Shown: positions 44,836 through 53,105 of the stretch, piece by piece
Numbering within the stretch: the stretch's first letter is position 1
How the letters are laid out: each line of letters begins with the position of its first letter
Assembly: GCA_050953285.1 (NCBI GenBank)
Contig: JBMNMK010000002.1
Coordinates: 62,001 to 126,000, forward strand
DNA length: 64,000 bases
Direction of reading: 5' to 3'
Source: Olsenella_K sp050953285
GTDB taxonomy: Bacteria; Actinomycetota; Coriobacteriia; Coriobacteriales; Atopobiaceae
Notes under the pieces: generated by a model
What the model was told of the DNA's origin: nothing
What the model saw: only the letters and a program-made list of their open reading frames with translations
The model's database searches: none
Program-made: the position numbers and the translations under genes

Positions 44836-46104
44836 CTAGCTTGCCATCAGGTCTTGCGGCAGTGCAATATGGCCTGCTACGGCACTTGCCGCTGCCACAG
44901 CCGGGCTTGCCAGATAGACCTCGCTGGTGGGATCTCCCATGCGTCCGACAAAGTTTCTGTTGGTGGAGCTCACGCAGCGCTCGCCGGCGGCAAGAATGCC
45001 CATGTAGCCGCCCAGACACGGACCGCAGGTAGGGGTTGAGACCACGCAGTGTGCGTCGATAAAAACATCCATCAGTCCCTCATGTACGCACTGAAGCCAC
45101 ACGCCTTGCGTGGCAGGAATCACAATGCAGCGCACGCCGTCTGCCACCTTGCGTCCGCGCAAGACGTCTGCCGCCGCACGCATGTCCTCTATGCGACCAT
45201 TGGTGCACGAGCCAATAACGGCCTGGTCAATGCTGATATGGCGACTCTGTGCCACCGGGTGGGTGTTGCTGGGCAGATGCGGCCAAGAGACCTGCGGCAC
45301 AATGTCTTTGGCGTCGATGTGGATGGTGCGCTTATAGCTGCAACCTGGGTCGGGATGCACTTCCACACCGCGCGTGGTGTGGCGAGAAAGCCATTGGCGC
45401 GCCATGTTATCAACCTCAAACAGTCCCGCCTTGCCGCCGGCCTCAATGGCCATGTTTGCCATGGTAAGCCGGCCTTCCACGGTGAGGTTTGCAATGGTAG
45501 AGCCACCAAACTCCATGGCGCAATACAGCGCGCCATCCACGCCGATAAGCCCAATGATGTAGAGGATGATATCTTTTGCGCTGGCGCCTTCAGGGAGCTG
45601 GCCGTCTATCTCAAAGCGTATGGTCTCTGGCACCTTAAACCATGCTTTGCCCGTGACCATGCCCACGCCTGCGTCGGTGGAGCCTACGCCGGTAGAAAAT
45701 GCACCGATGCCACCGTAGGTGCAGGTGTGAGAGTCCGCGCCTATGATGAGCTCTCCGGGAGCAACAATGCCCAGCTCAGGCAAAAGGGCGTGCTCAATAC
45801 CCATACAGCCCTGCTCAAAGTAGTGGGTGATGCCCATCTCATGGGCAAAGTCGCGCGTGATCTTGGTTTGTTCGGCACTCTTGATGTCCTTGTTGGGGGA
45901 GTAGTGGTCAGGCACCAGGAAGATCTTCTCTGGATCCCACACGCCTGCCCCCAGCTCACGGACGGTCTTGATAGCAATGGGAGCGGTGATATCGTTGGCC
46001 AGCACGCCGTCGAGCTTGCATTCAACCAGCTGGCCGGGCACCACTTCTGGGAGGTTGGCGTGGGAGGCTAAGATCTTCTCGGCCATAGTCATGGGACGCG
46101 TCAT
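44836..46104 (-). CDS. leuC: 3-isopropylmalate dehydratase large subunit
   Basis: The 422-residue protein of the shorter archaeal-type LeuC group carries the [4Fe-4S] ligands: one cysteine in VIGSCTNGRIED and a pair in STPTCGPCLGGY. ADSHTCTYGGIGAF is the conserved active-site segment. Its ATG directly follows the leuA stop with no gap, which suggests coupled translation. leuD follows 16 bases later. Confidence 0.95.
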   Translation of the reverse strand: MTRPMTMAEKILASHANLPEVVPGQLVECKLDGVLANDITAPIAIKTVRELGAGVWDPEKIFLVPDHYSPNKDIKSAEQTKITRDFAHEMGITHYFEQGCMGIEHALLPELGIVAPGELIIGADSHTCTYGGIGAFSTGVGSTDAGVGMVTGKAWFKVPETIRFEIDGQLPEGASAKDIILYIIGLIGVDGALYCAMEFGGSTIANLTVEGRLTMANMAIEAGGKAGLFEVDNMARQWLSRHTTRGVEVHPDPGCSYKRTIHIDAKDIVPQVSWPHLPSNTHPVAQSRHISIDQAVIGSCTNGRIEDMRAAADVLRGRKVADGVRCIVIPATQGVWLQCVHEGLMDVFIDAHCVVSTPTCGPCLGGYMGILAAGERCVSSTNRNFVGRMGDPTSEVYLASPAVAAASAVAGHIALPQDLMAS

Positions 46105-47646
46105 TTATATCTCCTGGCCTTTCTTGGATCGCTCGGTGGTGATCATGCGGTTGAGTGCGTTGATGTAGGCCTTGGCGGACGAGACAACAATGTCGTTGTC
46201 AGAGCCACGGCCGGTGTAGATCTTGTTGTTCTCTGCCTGGACACGCACCGTGACCTCGCCCAAGGCGTCGATGCCGCGCGTGATGGCCTTGACGGCAAAC
46301 TCCTCCAGGTTGGCGTGGACGGTCACGACCTTATCGATTGCTTTGTAGGCAGCGTCAACAGGGCCAGTGCCGGTGGAGGTGACGACCTGCGTCATGCCGT
46401 TTTCGTCGGTGATGGTGGCGCAGGCCATAGGAACGAGCGGATCTCCGCAGGTCACTTGGAGGGCATCTAAGGTGTAGACCGCGCTTACCTCACGGCGGCG
46501 TTCTTCTACGATGGACTCCAGATCCTCGTCAAAGACCTCTTTCTTCTGGTCTGCAATCTCCAAAAAGCGCTGGTAGATGTCATCAAACTCCGACTCCTCA
46601 ATGTGGTAGCCCAGCTCTTGGATGCGATGTTTGAGTGCGGCATGGCCGCTGCGGGCAGAGAGGATAATCTCTGACCCTTGCGCGCCCACGTCCTGGGGAT
46701 CAATGATCTCGTAGGTATCACGCGCTTTGAGGACGCCATCTTGGTGGATGCCGGAGCTATGCGCAAACGCGTTGGCGCCCACAATTGCCTTGTTTGCCTG
46801 GACATTCATGCCGGTAATGCGGCTGACCAGGCGGCTTGCGCGCGTGAGTTCACGGGTGTCAATATCTGTGTGGCCATCCAGCTCTTCTCCGTGCATCTTA
46901 AGCGCCATGACCACCTCTTCTAAGGCGGTGTTGCCCGCGCGCTCACCCAGGCCGTTGATGGTGCACTCTACCTGTGTAGCGCCATTTTTCACGCCCGCTA
47001 AGGCAAGGGCGGTTGCCATACCCAGGTCATTGTGGGTGTGGACAGAGATGGTGACATTCTCTATACCTCTGACGTTGTCAGCTATGCCTTTGATGCGCCG
47101 GCCAAAATCATCGGGCATCTGGTAGCCGGTGGTATCGGGGATGTTAACGACGGTGGCGCCCGCGCCAACTGCAGCTTGGATCACACGCTCCAAGAACTTT
47201 TGGTCTGCTCGCCCGGCGTCTTCTGCATAAAACTCGACGTCTTCCACGTATTTCTTTGCGTATTTGACGCAGAAGATGGCGCGCTCAATACACTCGTCTT
47301 CGCTGATACGGAGCTTTTCTCTCAAGTGCTGCGGGGAGACGCCCAGGCCGGTGTGGATGCGCGGACGCTTGGCTGTCGCCAGCGCTTCTGCCGCGCGATC
47401 AATGTCTTTCTCGACCGCTCGCGTGAGGCCTACCACGACCGCGTCGTCTCCTGCCAGCTTGCCAATTTCTTGCACGCTCTTGAAGTCACCGGGGCTCGAT
47501 ATGGGAAAGCCGGCCTCGATAACATCGACATGCATGCGCAGCAGCTCTTGGGCAATGATGAGCTTTTCTTCCGTGTTCATGGAGGCGCCGGGGGACTGCT
47601 CGCCATCGCGCAGGGTGGTGTCAAAGATATGGATTTTCCTGGTCAT
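46105..47646 (-). CDS. leuA: 2-isopropylmalate synthase
   Basis: The 513-residue enzyme condenses acetyl-CoA with 2-oxoisovalerate, the first step of leucine synthesis. Signatures are FDTTLRDGEQSPGASMN, SVHTHNDLGMATALALAG and INGLGERAGNTALEEVVMAL. The C-terminal 120 residues are the leucine-sensing LeuA dimer domain, so feedback inhibition is expected. The ATG at 47646 follows GGAGAGAG. A leader peptide gene and hairpins lie upstream. Confidence 0.95.
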   Translation of the reverse strand: MTRKIHIFDTTLRDGEQSPGASMNTEEKLIIAQELLRMHVDVIEAGFPISSPGDFKSVQEIGKLAGDDAVVVGLTRAVEKDIDRAAEALATAKRPRIHTGLGVSPQHLREKLRISEDECIERAIFCVKYAKKYVEDVEFYAEDAGRADQKFLERVIQAAVGAGATVVNIPDTTGYQMPDDFGRRIKGIADNVRGIENVTISVHTHNDLGMATALALAGVKNGATQVECTINGLGERAGNTALEEVVMALKMHGEELDGHTDIDTRELTRASRLVSRITGMNVQANKAIVGANAFAHSSGIHQDGVLKARDTYEIIDPQDVGAQGSEIILSARSGHAALKHRIQELGYHIEESEFDDIYQRFLEIADQKKEVFDEDLESIVEERRREVSAVYTLDALQVTCGDPLVPMACATITDENGMTQVVTSTGTGPVDAAYKAIDKVVTVHANLEEFAVKAITRGIDALGEVTVRVQAENNKIYTGRGSDNDIVVSSAKAYINALNRMITTERSKKGQEI

Positions 47647-47795
47647 AATCTCTCTCCTCTATCTGAGGGTGAGAAAAGACCATACATACGGCGAGGTTGC
47701 TCAAGACGTATGTGAGAAGCTGGTTTTGTGCGTGTGATGATTAAAAGACTTATGATGAGCCGCGCGTTCAAACACGTGCAGGCCATCCACTTCTG

Positions 47796-47834
47796 GCTTT
47801 TGCCACAGGTTGACCTGTGCGGTAAAGCAAAAGC
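47796..47834 (-). promoter_or_regulatory. Hairpin of the leuA leader
   Basis: Read on the minus strand, GCTTTTGC pairs with GCAAAAGC and inside it CACAGGT pairs with ACCTGTG, giving a long two-part stem just after the leader peptide stop. No T run follows, so it is not a simple terminator; it may switch folds when the ribosome stalls in the leader. Confidence 0.6.
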
Positions 47835-47840
47835 TCAGGA

Positions 47841-47945
47841 TTATAGCCGGCCTAGATTGAGGGATGCTAGAAGCTCAGCAACACGAGGGCTCTGAGCGCT
47901 CATGCGCTTGGCTTTCTGTGCTTGTGCAACCTCTGCGTAAGACAT
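47841..47945 (-). CDS. leuL: Leucine-rich leader peptide of the leu operon
   Basis: A 34-codon frame starts at ATG 47945 after GTGAGGG and ends at TAA 47841. The last 12 codons read Glu-Leu-Leu-Ala-Ser-Leu-Asn-Leu-Gly-Arg-Leu, with five leucines, three of them CTA. CTA looks uncommon in the neighbouring genes. Stalling at these codons when leucine-tRNA is scarce is the classical way to control a leu operon. It is too short to be a normal enzyme. Confidence 0.7.
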   Translation of the reverse strand: MSYAEVAQAQKAKRMSAQSPRVAELLASLNLGRL

Positions 47946-47987
47946 GGTATTCCCTCACCTAGTATCACCGGCCCGTCCGGTGCGTTG

Positions 47988-48015
47988 AAGATAGACTGAC
48001 ATGTTTTTGCTTCAA
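47988..48015 (-). promoter_or_regulatory. Promoter of the leu operon
   Basis: On the minus strand TTGAAG (48015-48010) and TATCTT (47993-47988) are separated by 16 bases. The expected transcript starts at a short hairpin CACCGG-ACGGG-CCGGTG (47966-47982) before the leader ribosome site. Confidence 0.6.
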
Positions 48016-48077
48016 TTTCTAAAACGTCTCAAAGTGGAAACATGCAAGCAAAATGCTCGTCATACGAGAAATTCCTA

Positions 48078-48108
48078 GGGCGAGAAGTTCCTGGGGCGAG
48101 AAGGTCGT
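48078..48108 (+). repeat. Two adjacent copies of the dispersed GGGCGAGAAG motif
   Basis: GGGCGAGAAGTTCCT and GGGCGAGAAGGTCGT follow each other in the region between elp3 and the leu promoter, and a weaker ACGAGAAATTCCT precedes them. Across the window I counted by hand about 32 copies of the 8-mer GGCGAGAA on both strands, where about two are expected by chance. The best extended consensus is GGGCGAGAAGAACGTG. Many copies lie between genes and others read antisense inside genes, so codon usage does not explain them. Only one copy lies in bases 1-9250 (in the IS, 3673). Function is unknown; see findings. Confidence 0.75.
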
Positions 48109-48177
48109 GGGGCTTGCGCGCGGTGTGCGCGTAGGCGCGTCCGGGCGCAGGCGCGTCTGGACGCAGGCGCAGCCCTG

Positions 48178-49989
48178 TCAGTTGAGCGAGCGCCGCTGGT
48201 AGAGGCCATTATCGGAAAAGCCAAGTGAGCGATAGTAGCCGCGTGTGCCCACCGAAGAGATCACGTTGATGGCCACATACCCCTGTGCCTGAGCGATGGC
48301 ACATGCGCGCTCTACCAGCTGTTTTCCTAAGCCCTGGTGCTGGGCAGAGGCATCGGTGTGACCCAGGCGGGCGGTCGAGCCATAGACATGCACCTCACGG
48401 ATCATGGCTTCATGGGGTTTGGTGGGAAGGTCGAGGTGAGCTATCTTGTCCCAAGCGGGGCACGACAGGCGCAAGAAACCGGCAACGTGGTTGTCGGGGG
48501 TAACCCACTGCAAGAAATGTTCCTGCGTGACATGCGTCTCATAGGTGTAGTCCTGAAGCGTGAGCGTTGTGAGATCAACGGCTGCCCGCGCAATCTCTCT
48601 AAAGCGGATCTCTTGCACCTGTGGGGCAAGATTGCGCTGCTCAATGGCCTCATCCACCATCTGGCGCAGGTTGGCGTGCTTGTTTCCCACCAGAATGTCC
48701 TCTGCGTCGATGTCTCTGATCATGCGAGAGATACGCACGTAACACGGCGTTGCCATAACGTCTGCTACCAGGACATCTATCAGCTCCTCTGCGGTATAGG
48801 GCCGCCAGAGTCCGCGCTCATACACCTCTACCAGGCGCGTTCCCGGAACCAAGGCGCACGGGTAGAGCTTGATCTCGTCGGGCAAATAGTTCTTATCGCC
48901 CACGAACGTTGCAAAATCTTGAATATCGTCCTTTGGCGTAGAGCCAATAAGATTGAGCATCAGGTGAGAGTGAATCTTAAAGCCAAAGAGTCTAAGCAGG
49001 TCAAAGGCTTGTTTGATCCGCTCGATGCTCATGGCACGGCCATTTTTGTCCAGGATGTCCTGGCGGGTGCTCTGTATACCCACTTGAATTTTGGTGCAGC
49101 CCAGCTGGCGCATGAGCAAGAGGCGTTCGGCCGTGATAGCGTCTGGTCTGGTCTCTACCACAAGCCCCACCACACGGTGCGCTGCCTGCTCGTTTATGTG
49201 CTGCTCGTGCGCAAGCTCTTCAAGCGTTGCCGTCTGGAATGAAGCGAGCTTTGGAGCCTGCGCAGCGTAGAGCTCACGGATTGCCTGGTTATAGCTCAAC
49301 TCCTTGGCATCAACTGCCGCTTGCGTGCTTGCCACACGCCTCTCAAGCTCCAAAGAGTCGTCGCTCATGCCGGCTGCATATGAGCGCTGGCGCAGCTCCT
49401 CTATGGCTTGGTCGGTGGCAGGCCACTCGTTGATAGCACGGAAAAGCTCTTTGACAAACCAGATCTGATAGCTCTTGGGATAGTCACTCCAGGTTCCACC
49501 CAGCACGATGAGCTCAATCTTATCTATGGGATGTCCCATCTGAGAGAGCGCCTTCATGCGAGCATGAACCTGTATATAGGGATCAAAAAGTGCCTGTTCA
49601 GCGCGCTGGCATGCGGGTTCTCTATGCAGATAGCTCTTGGGCATTCTGACATCTGAGGGGCAAAATATGCAATTTCCTGAACACGCTTCGGGTCGCGTGA
49701 TCACGGTGATGGTGGCAACACCAGAGGCGGTTCTTCTAGGCTTTAGCCTGACCGAATCCAAGAGACGCTGTTCCAGCTGCGCATCAATATTCCACGAGCA
49801 CCAGCGCTTGGGGTCATGGGCCTTCACGTCCAGGTAGAAACTCATGAATTTCTTTTTTGACACGTGATCCCTGTTGTTGTGAATACCGCGATTAGCTGTG
49901 CGTATTAGGCCATCAAGCGCCTCTGCATCAAGCGTGAGCGAAGGGTTGGCCCGTAGGCGATCCAATATGTCAAAAAGCAACTGTTCCAT
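48178..49989 (-). CDS. elp3: Elp3-type tRNA uridine-34 modification enzyme (radical SAM plus GNAT)
   Basis: The 603-residue protein has a radical SAM domain with CSGNCIFCPSDVRMPKSYL, the cluster cysteines CX3CX2C, then IELIVLGGTWSDYP and KIQVGIQSTRQDILDKN. The C-terminal 120 residues are a GNAT acetyltransferase (HEAMIREVHVYGSTARLG, HQGLGKQLVERA). Elp3 uses SAM and acetyl-CoA to make 5-carboxymethyl-uridine at the tRNA wobble position. Full length is present without the other Elongator subunits, as in archaea and some bacteria. ATG 49989 is chosen as the first codon of the domain. It is divergent from a Trm9-like methyltransferase gene 96 bases away. Confidence 0.92.
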   Translation of the reverse strand: MEQLLFDILDRLRANPSLTLDAEALDGLIRTANRGIHNNRDHVSKKKFMSFYLDVKAHDPKRWCSWNIDAQLEQRLLDSVRLKPRRTASGVATITVITRPEACSGNCIFCPSDVRMPKSYLHREPACQRAEQALFDPYIQVHARMKALSQMGHPIDKIELIVLGGTWSDYPKSYQIWFVKELFRAINEWPATDQAIEELRQRSYAAGMSDDSLELERRVASTQAAVDAKELSYNQAIRELYAAQAPKLASFQTATLEELAHEQHINEQAAHRVVGLVVETRPDAITAERLLLMRQLGCTKIQVGIQSTRQDILDKNGRAMSIERIKQAFDLLRLFGFKIHSHLMLNLIGSTPKDDIQDFATFVGDKNYLPDEIKLYPCALVPGTRLVEVYERGLWRPYTAEELIDVLVADVMATPCYVRISRMIRDIDAEDILVGNKHANLRQMVDEAIEQRNLAPQVQEIRFREIARAAVDLTTLTLQDYTYETHVTQEHFLQWVTPDNHVAGFLRLSCPAWDKIAHLDLPTKPHEAMIREVHVYGSTARLGHTDASAQHQGLGKQLVERACAIAQAQGYVAINVISSVGTRGYYRSLGFSDNGLYQRRSLN

Positions 49990-50085
49990 GGAGAAGCAGT
50001 ATAGCGCCCTTTTGCGCACTCACGCATGAGGGTACGCGCATGAGCACTACGCCACGGAAAGCCGCCACATTGTTAAAATGGTGCC

Positions 50086-50922
50086 ATGAATAATTCACAC
50101 ACATCTTTTGATATGGTCTCCTCACTGGCGCCTTCTATGAACGCTCTCAATGCGCGCTTCTATCAGAGCCAACAGGTGTCGTTTTCCCAGACGCGCCATA
50201 ACAGATGGCCTGGTTGGGAGCGCTGTCTTGAGGAATGCGGGCTGGGGGAGGGCGCACCTACACGACAGAGGCTTTCTGTCCTCGATGTGGCTGCGGGCAA
50301 TCTCCGTTTTGCCACCTTTTTGAGCCATACCTATGCTGAGCTGCCCGTATTCTATCGTGCGATAGATTTCTGCCCAGAGCTGGCTCAAGGGTGGCAAAAA
50401 CCTCTCGCCTGGGATGTTCAGCTTAAGCGGATGGATGTGGTGGGAGCACTTCTTGATGAGAAGGTGTGCCTAGATCTTTGTGCTGATGCTGAGCCAGAAG
50501 GTGACTCCAGATCTGCTGGCCCCTTTGACCTCACGGTTTGTTTTGGCTTTCTGCACCACGTTCCCACCTTTGCTGCGCGTGTGCGCCTTCTTGATGCGCT
50601 GCTTGCACAAACGAGTCGTGAGGGGAGTTGCTGCGTGAGCTTTTGGCGGTTCATGGAAGATGAAAGCCTTGCTGCACGCGCTCGCCAGACGACGCAGGAA
50701 GCCACCCGTGAGCTGGGAATCTCTCCTGATGATTTAGGGCTCGGTGACTACCTTTTAGGATGGCAGAACAAGCCAGGCGTCTGGCGCTACTGCCATCATT
50801 TTTCTGATGAGGAGATAGATGCCCTGCTTGCTGCCTCGCATGCCCGTGCGCGTGCACGTTTTGAGGCAGACGGTAGGACGGGTGCCCTGAACGCCTATCT
50901 GGTGCTTCAGCGCACGGAGTGA
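50086..50922 (+). CDS. Class I SAM methyltransferase, Trm9/ALKBH8-like
   Basis: The 278-residue protein has an N-terminal NARFYQSQQVSFSQTRHNRW, closely resembling the FSQTR-x-x-WP entry of yeast Trm9, then the SAM-binding VLDVAAGNLRF and the acidic AIDFCPEL. VCFGFLHHVPTFAARVRLL matches the Trm9 VHHWST region, and VWRYCHHFSDEEID corresponds to the RYYHLY segment near its end. Trm9 methylates cm5U-type wobble uridines made by Elp3. Its position next to elp3 supports the same role here. Other methyltransferases share parts of this fold, so the assignment is good but not proven. Confidence 0.72.
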   Translation: MNNSHTSFDMVSSLAPSMNALNARFYQSQQVSFSQTRHNRWPGWERCLEECGLGEGAPTRQRLSVLDVAAGNLRFATFLSHTYAELPVFYRAIDFCPELAQGWQKPLAWDVQLKRMDVVGALLDEKVCLDLCADAEPEGDSRSAGPFDLTVCFGFLHHVPTFAARVRLLDALLAQTSREGSCCVSFWRFMEDESLAARARQTTQEATRELGISPDDLGLGDYLLGWQNKPGVWRYCHHFSDEEIDALLAASHARARARFEADGRTGALNAYLVLQRTE

Positions 50923-51109
50923 GTACTTTTCAGTACAGGCGTGCTCAAGATGTATAAAACCATACAGATGTCTGAGTTTGGTTAAATGGTGAAATTTGAG
51001 CGACTCAAGTTTTTATCGTTCAAACTCTCTCCAATGGTGGAAAATGTTCATAAGTTAGATACGTCTAAGATGCTGCTGGGCAGCATGAGACCGAAGACAG
51101 GATGTGCAT

Positions 51110-51874
51110 ATGGCCTCATACGACGCAAACAACGTAAGATCGCTGATAGACACTGTTCAGACCTACTCAGGATCTGGCCACATGAAAGATGACATGCCGC
51201 TGGGCACGGCTGGTAGCCCAGCCGCCAGCGCCGCAGGAAGCGCCGCAGGCAGCGCGGTGGCAAGCGCAGGTTCTTCTCGCCCCAACCGCGCGCGTCCGCG
51301 TGCGCGCAATCGCAATGCAGAGCGCTCAATCCGTCTGCTGCAGGAGGCGTTTGTCCAGCTTTTGGCAGAAAAGCCGTACGATAAGATCACGGTTTCAGAC
51401 ATCACGCGCAAGGCGGATCTCAATCGGGGCACGTTTTATGCGCACTATTCCAGCATTGATGACTTGATGAATCGCATGATGGATTCTCTTGCCATATCCT
51501 TGGTGTCGCTCGTGGAGCAGGTGATTGACCTGTCGTTTATTGAGAACCCGATGCCGGTCTTGCAGATGATCAGCGGCTTTATTCAAGAGAATTTGGCGCT
51601 GGTACAGAGGCTCATGGAGTCCCAGAGCATCTCGGATTTCACAGGGCCGCTCAAAGAGCGCGTGCGCGGCCAGATAAAAGACTATCTCACGGTCAAAAAT
51701 GGGGAGAATGCCACCCGAGATCTCCTGGTGGCAGACTACATTTCGTCGGGTATGTTTGGTATCTATAACTCCTGGATCGCGGGCGAGTACGGAGATGCCA
51801 GTCTGGATGAAATCAATGCGGTGCTGTGTAATTTGGTACATGGCGCACGCTCGACACTTCTGGATTCGCGCTAG
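51110..51874 (+). CDS. TetR/AcrR-family regulator with a long N-terminal extension
   Basis: The 254-residue protein has a TetR helix-turn-helix (FVQLLAEKPYDKITVSDITR, then NRGTFYAHYSSIDDLMNRM) and a C-terminal TetR_C_7-like ligand domain. The first 70 residues form a Ser/Ala/Gly-rich segment with an arginine-rich end (RPRARNRNAER) that is not usual in the family. A dispersed motif copy lies on the minus strand at 51260-51275 in this linker. The start is ATG 51110 after AGGA; ATG 51182 is a shorter option. Its targets are unknown. Confidence 0.82.
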   Translation: MASYDANNVRSLIDTVQTYSGSGHMKDDMPLGTAGSPAASAAGSAAGSAVASAGSSRPNRARPRARNRNAERSIRLLQEAFVQLLAEKPYDKITVSDITRKADLNRGTFYAHYSSIDDLMNRMMDSLAISLVSLVEQVIDLSFIENPMPVLQMISGFIQENLALVQRLMESQSISDFTGPLKERVRGQIKDYLTVKNGENATRDLLVADYISSGMFGIYNSWIAGEYGDASLDEINAVLCNLVHGARSTLLDSR

Positions 51875-51927
51875 GATAGAGCCAACGCATGCAGCTTGCG
51901 GCAAGTGGCGGAAGGGAAGGATAAGAA

Positions 51928-52329
51928 ATGAAAGTAACGCTGGTGTACAACGATGGTGTTATTGATTCTTTTGAGACGGCACAGGATTCGTTTCACTCTA
52001 CGTCTCATGCCCGCCTGTCCACATTTGTGGAAGAGGCCAATGCGGATTACGACGGAGATGACGAGAAGCGTACCGTCACCAATCTGATGGGTCTTGAAAT
52101 CACGCCGATTGCCGACAGAACAGACGATGGCTATCCCATTCGCCCGCGCCGCATCGTTGAGATCCAGTTTGATTCTGACCATGTCCACCATGCCGTTCCT
52201 TCGGTAGAGAAGGTCTGCGAGCACACCGATGGTCTGGAGAAACTCATCGTTGATGGGGTGGTTGTGTGGGAAGGAGACCCGGGCATCTATCTGGCAGACG
52301 ATGCCTTTGACGAGGTTTCCTACGACTGA
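51928..52329 (+). CDS. Hypothetical acidic protein
   Basis: The 133-residue product (MKVTLVYNDGVIDSFETAQ, later RPRRIVEIQFDSDHVHHAV) is acidic and soluble, with no signal peptide or known motif. The ATG at 51928 follows GGAAGGATAAGAA. It comes 53 bases after the TetR stop on the same strand, so it could be part of the same operon. Confidence 0.6.
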   Translation: MKVTLVYNDGVIDSFETAQDSFHSTSHARLSTFVEEANADYDGDDEKRTVTNLMGLEITPIADRTDDGYPIRPRRIVEIQFDSDHVHHAVPSVEKVCEHTDGLEKLIVDGVVVWEGDPGIYLADDAFDEVSYD

Positions 52330-52406
52330 TCTGGTCGGTCACGTCTGCCTTTGGCGCTCCATGACCGCTTGCCTGCAAAACAGTGCCGTTTACCACTGAT
52401 TCGTCT

Positions 52407-52421
52407 GGGCGAGAAGAACGT
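52407..52421 (+). repeat. Dispersed motif copy GGGCGAGAAGAACGT
   Basis: A full-length match to the motif described at 48078. It lies 79 bases before the MNTE mini-ORF of region B. Confidence 0.65.
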
Positions 52422-52485
52422 GGGGTATGAAGGAAGTACTTACAGGTCATCGCCTGCGGGTGATCGGACAAGGAGGTGCGTTCCA

Positions 52486-52530
52486 GTGAACACAGAAGAG
52501 TGTTTTCTCTCGCGCCTGCTTGGGCAGTAA
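52486..52530 (+). CDS. Mini-ORF MNTE type B (possible leader peptide)
   Basis: GTG at 52486, with AGGAGGTG at 52471-52478, opens 14 codons reading MNTEECFLSRLLGQ before TAA at 52528. The bases TGAACACAGAA are identical with the mini-ORF at 39722. The two later parts differ, so the shared start, not the whole peptide, is conserved. Confidence 0.4.
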   Translation: MNTEECFLSRLLGQ

Positions 52531-52841
52531 CGCTGTAGGAAATTCGTCGTTATATCCGGGAAGAGAAGAAGATTAGTAAGCCACACGTATTCCCGGGCAG
52601 GCGCGCTTTCTTAACCAGGGTCAACTTCAAACGTCGTAGACCATCGTTGAGTGAGCTTGTGGAGACAAGCGGTGAAATAGTTTCTAGTGGCGCCAAGGTG
52701 TGTGGAGGTGAGTCCAAAGGGCTCATAAGCGGCCAGATTGGTAGCCGTACTTGGTATCGTGAGCGACCGTCACAAGACGCAGATCTTGGATGTGCAGATG
52801 CCAACAAGCTGGCAAACCAAGGCCGGAAGACCATAACATCC

Positions 52842-52874
52842 AGGGCGGGTAGCTTCAGGGCACCCGCCCTTTTC
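52842..52874 (+). terminator. Terminator ending region B
   Basis: AGGGCGGGT and ACCCGCCCT form a nine-base stem with an 11-base loop, followed by TTTT. It ends the candidate RNA before the second L,D-transpeptidase gene, which must have its own promoter. Confidence 0.85.
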
Positions 52875-52926
52875 ATTGCGTAAAATGCCTGGTAAAAGCA
52901 CTGGTGAGGGTGATTTTACATTCTTC

Positions 52927-52941
52927 ATGTTCTTCTCGCCC
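52927..52941 (-). repeat. Dispersed motif copy, minus strand
   Basis: Read on the minus strand it is GGGCGAGAAGAACAT, one base from the consensus at 48078, located between the region B terminator and the second L,D-transpeptidase. Confidence 0.65.
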
Positions 52942-53105
52942 GCACGGCCACAAAGCCTTAGAATGAGAAACTGGTTGCTTGCGGGCAGAACTGTTTGCTC
53001 GTGGCTCCGTGGCAAGGCAGCATGGGCCCTGTCAGAACCCTAAACGCAGCACTAACACAGATGCCTTCGGGCAAATGGACAAGAACTATACAAGAGGGAT
53101 GCATT

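Larger units (their letters stand above)
52330..53105 (+). other. Intergenic region with candidate structured RNA B
   Basis: This 776-bp gap holds a mini-ORF (52486), a paired CCGGGAA/TTCCCGG segment (near 52557-52597), a stretch with many short complementary pairs, and a terminator at 52842-52874 (AGGGCGGGT with ACCCGCCCT, then TTTT). It is the partner of the region at 39700-40000. The dispersed motif occurs at 52407 (+) and 52927 (-), one on each side of the candidate RNA. Confidence 0.5.

Noticed and set aside
52500..52874. RNase P RNA or tmRNA in region B
   Set aside because: Conserved core sequences of both (GAGGAAAGTCC-like; tRNA-like ends with tag ORF) are absent.
52647..52883. A 78-codon frame inside region B
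   Set aside because: It runs through the terminator hairpin and has no ribosome site; likely chance.
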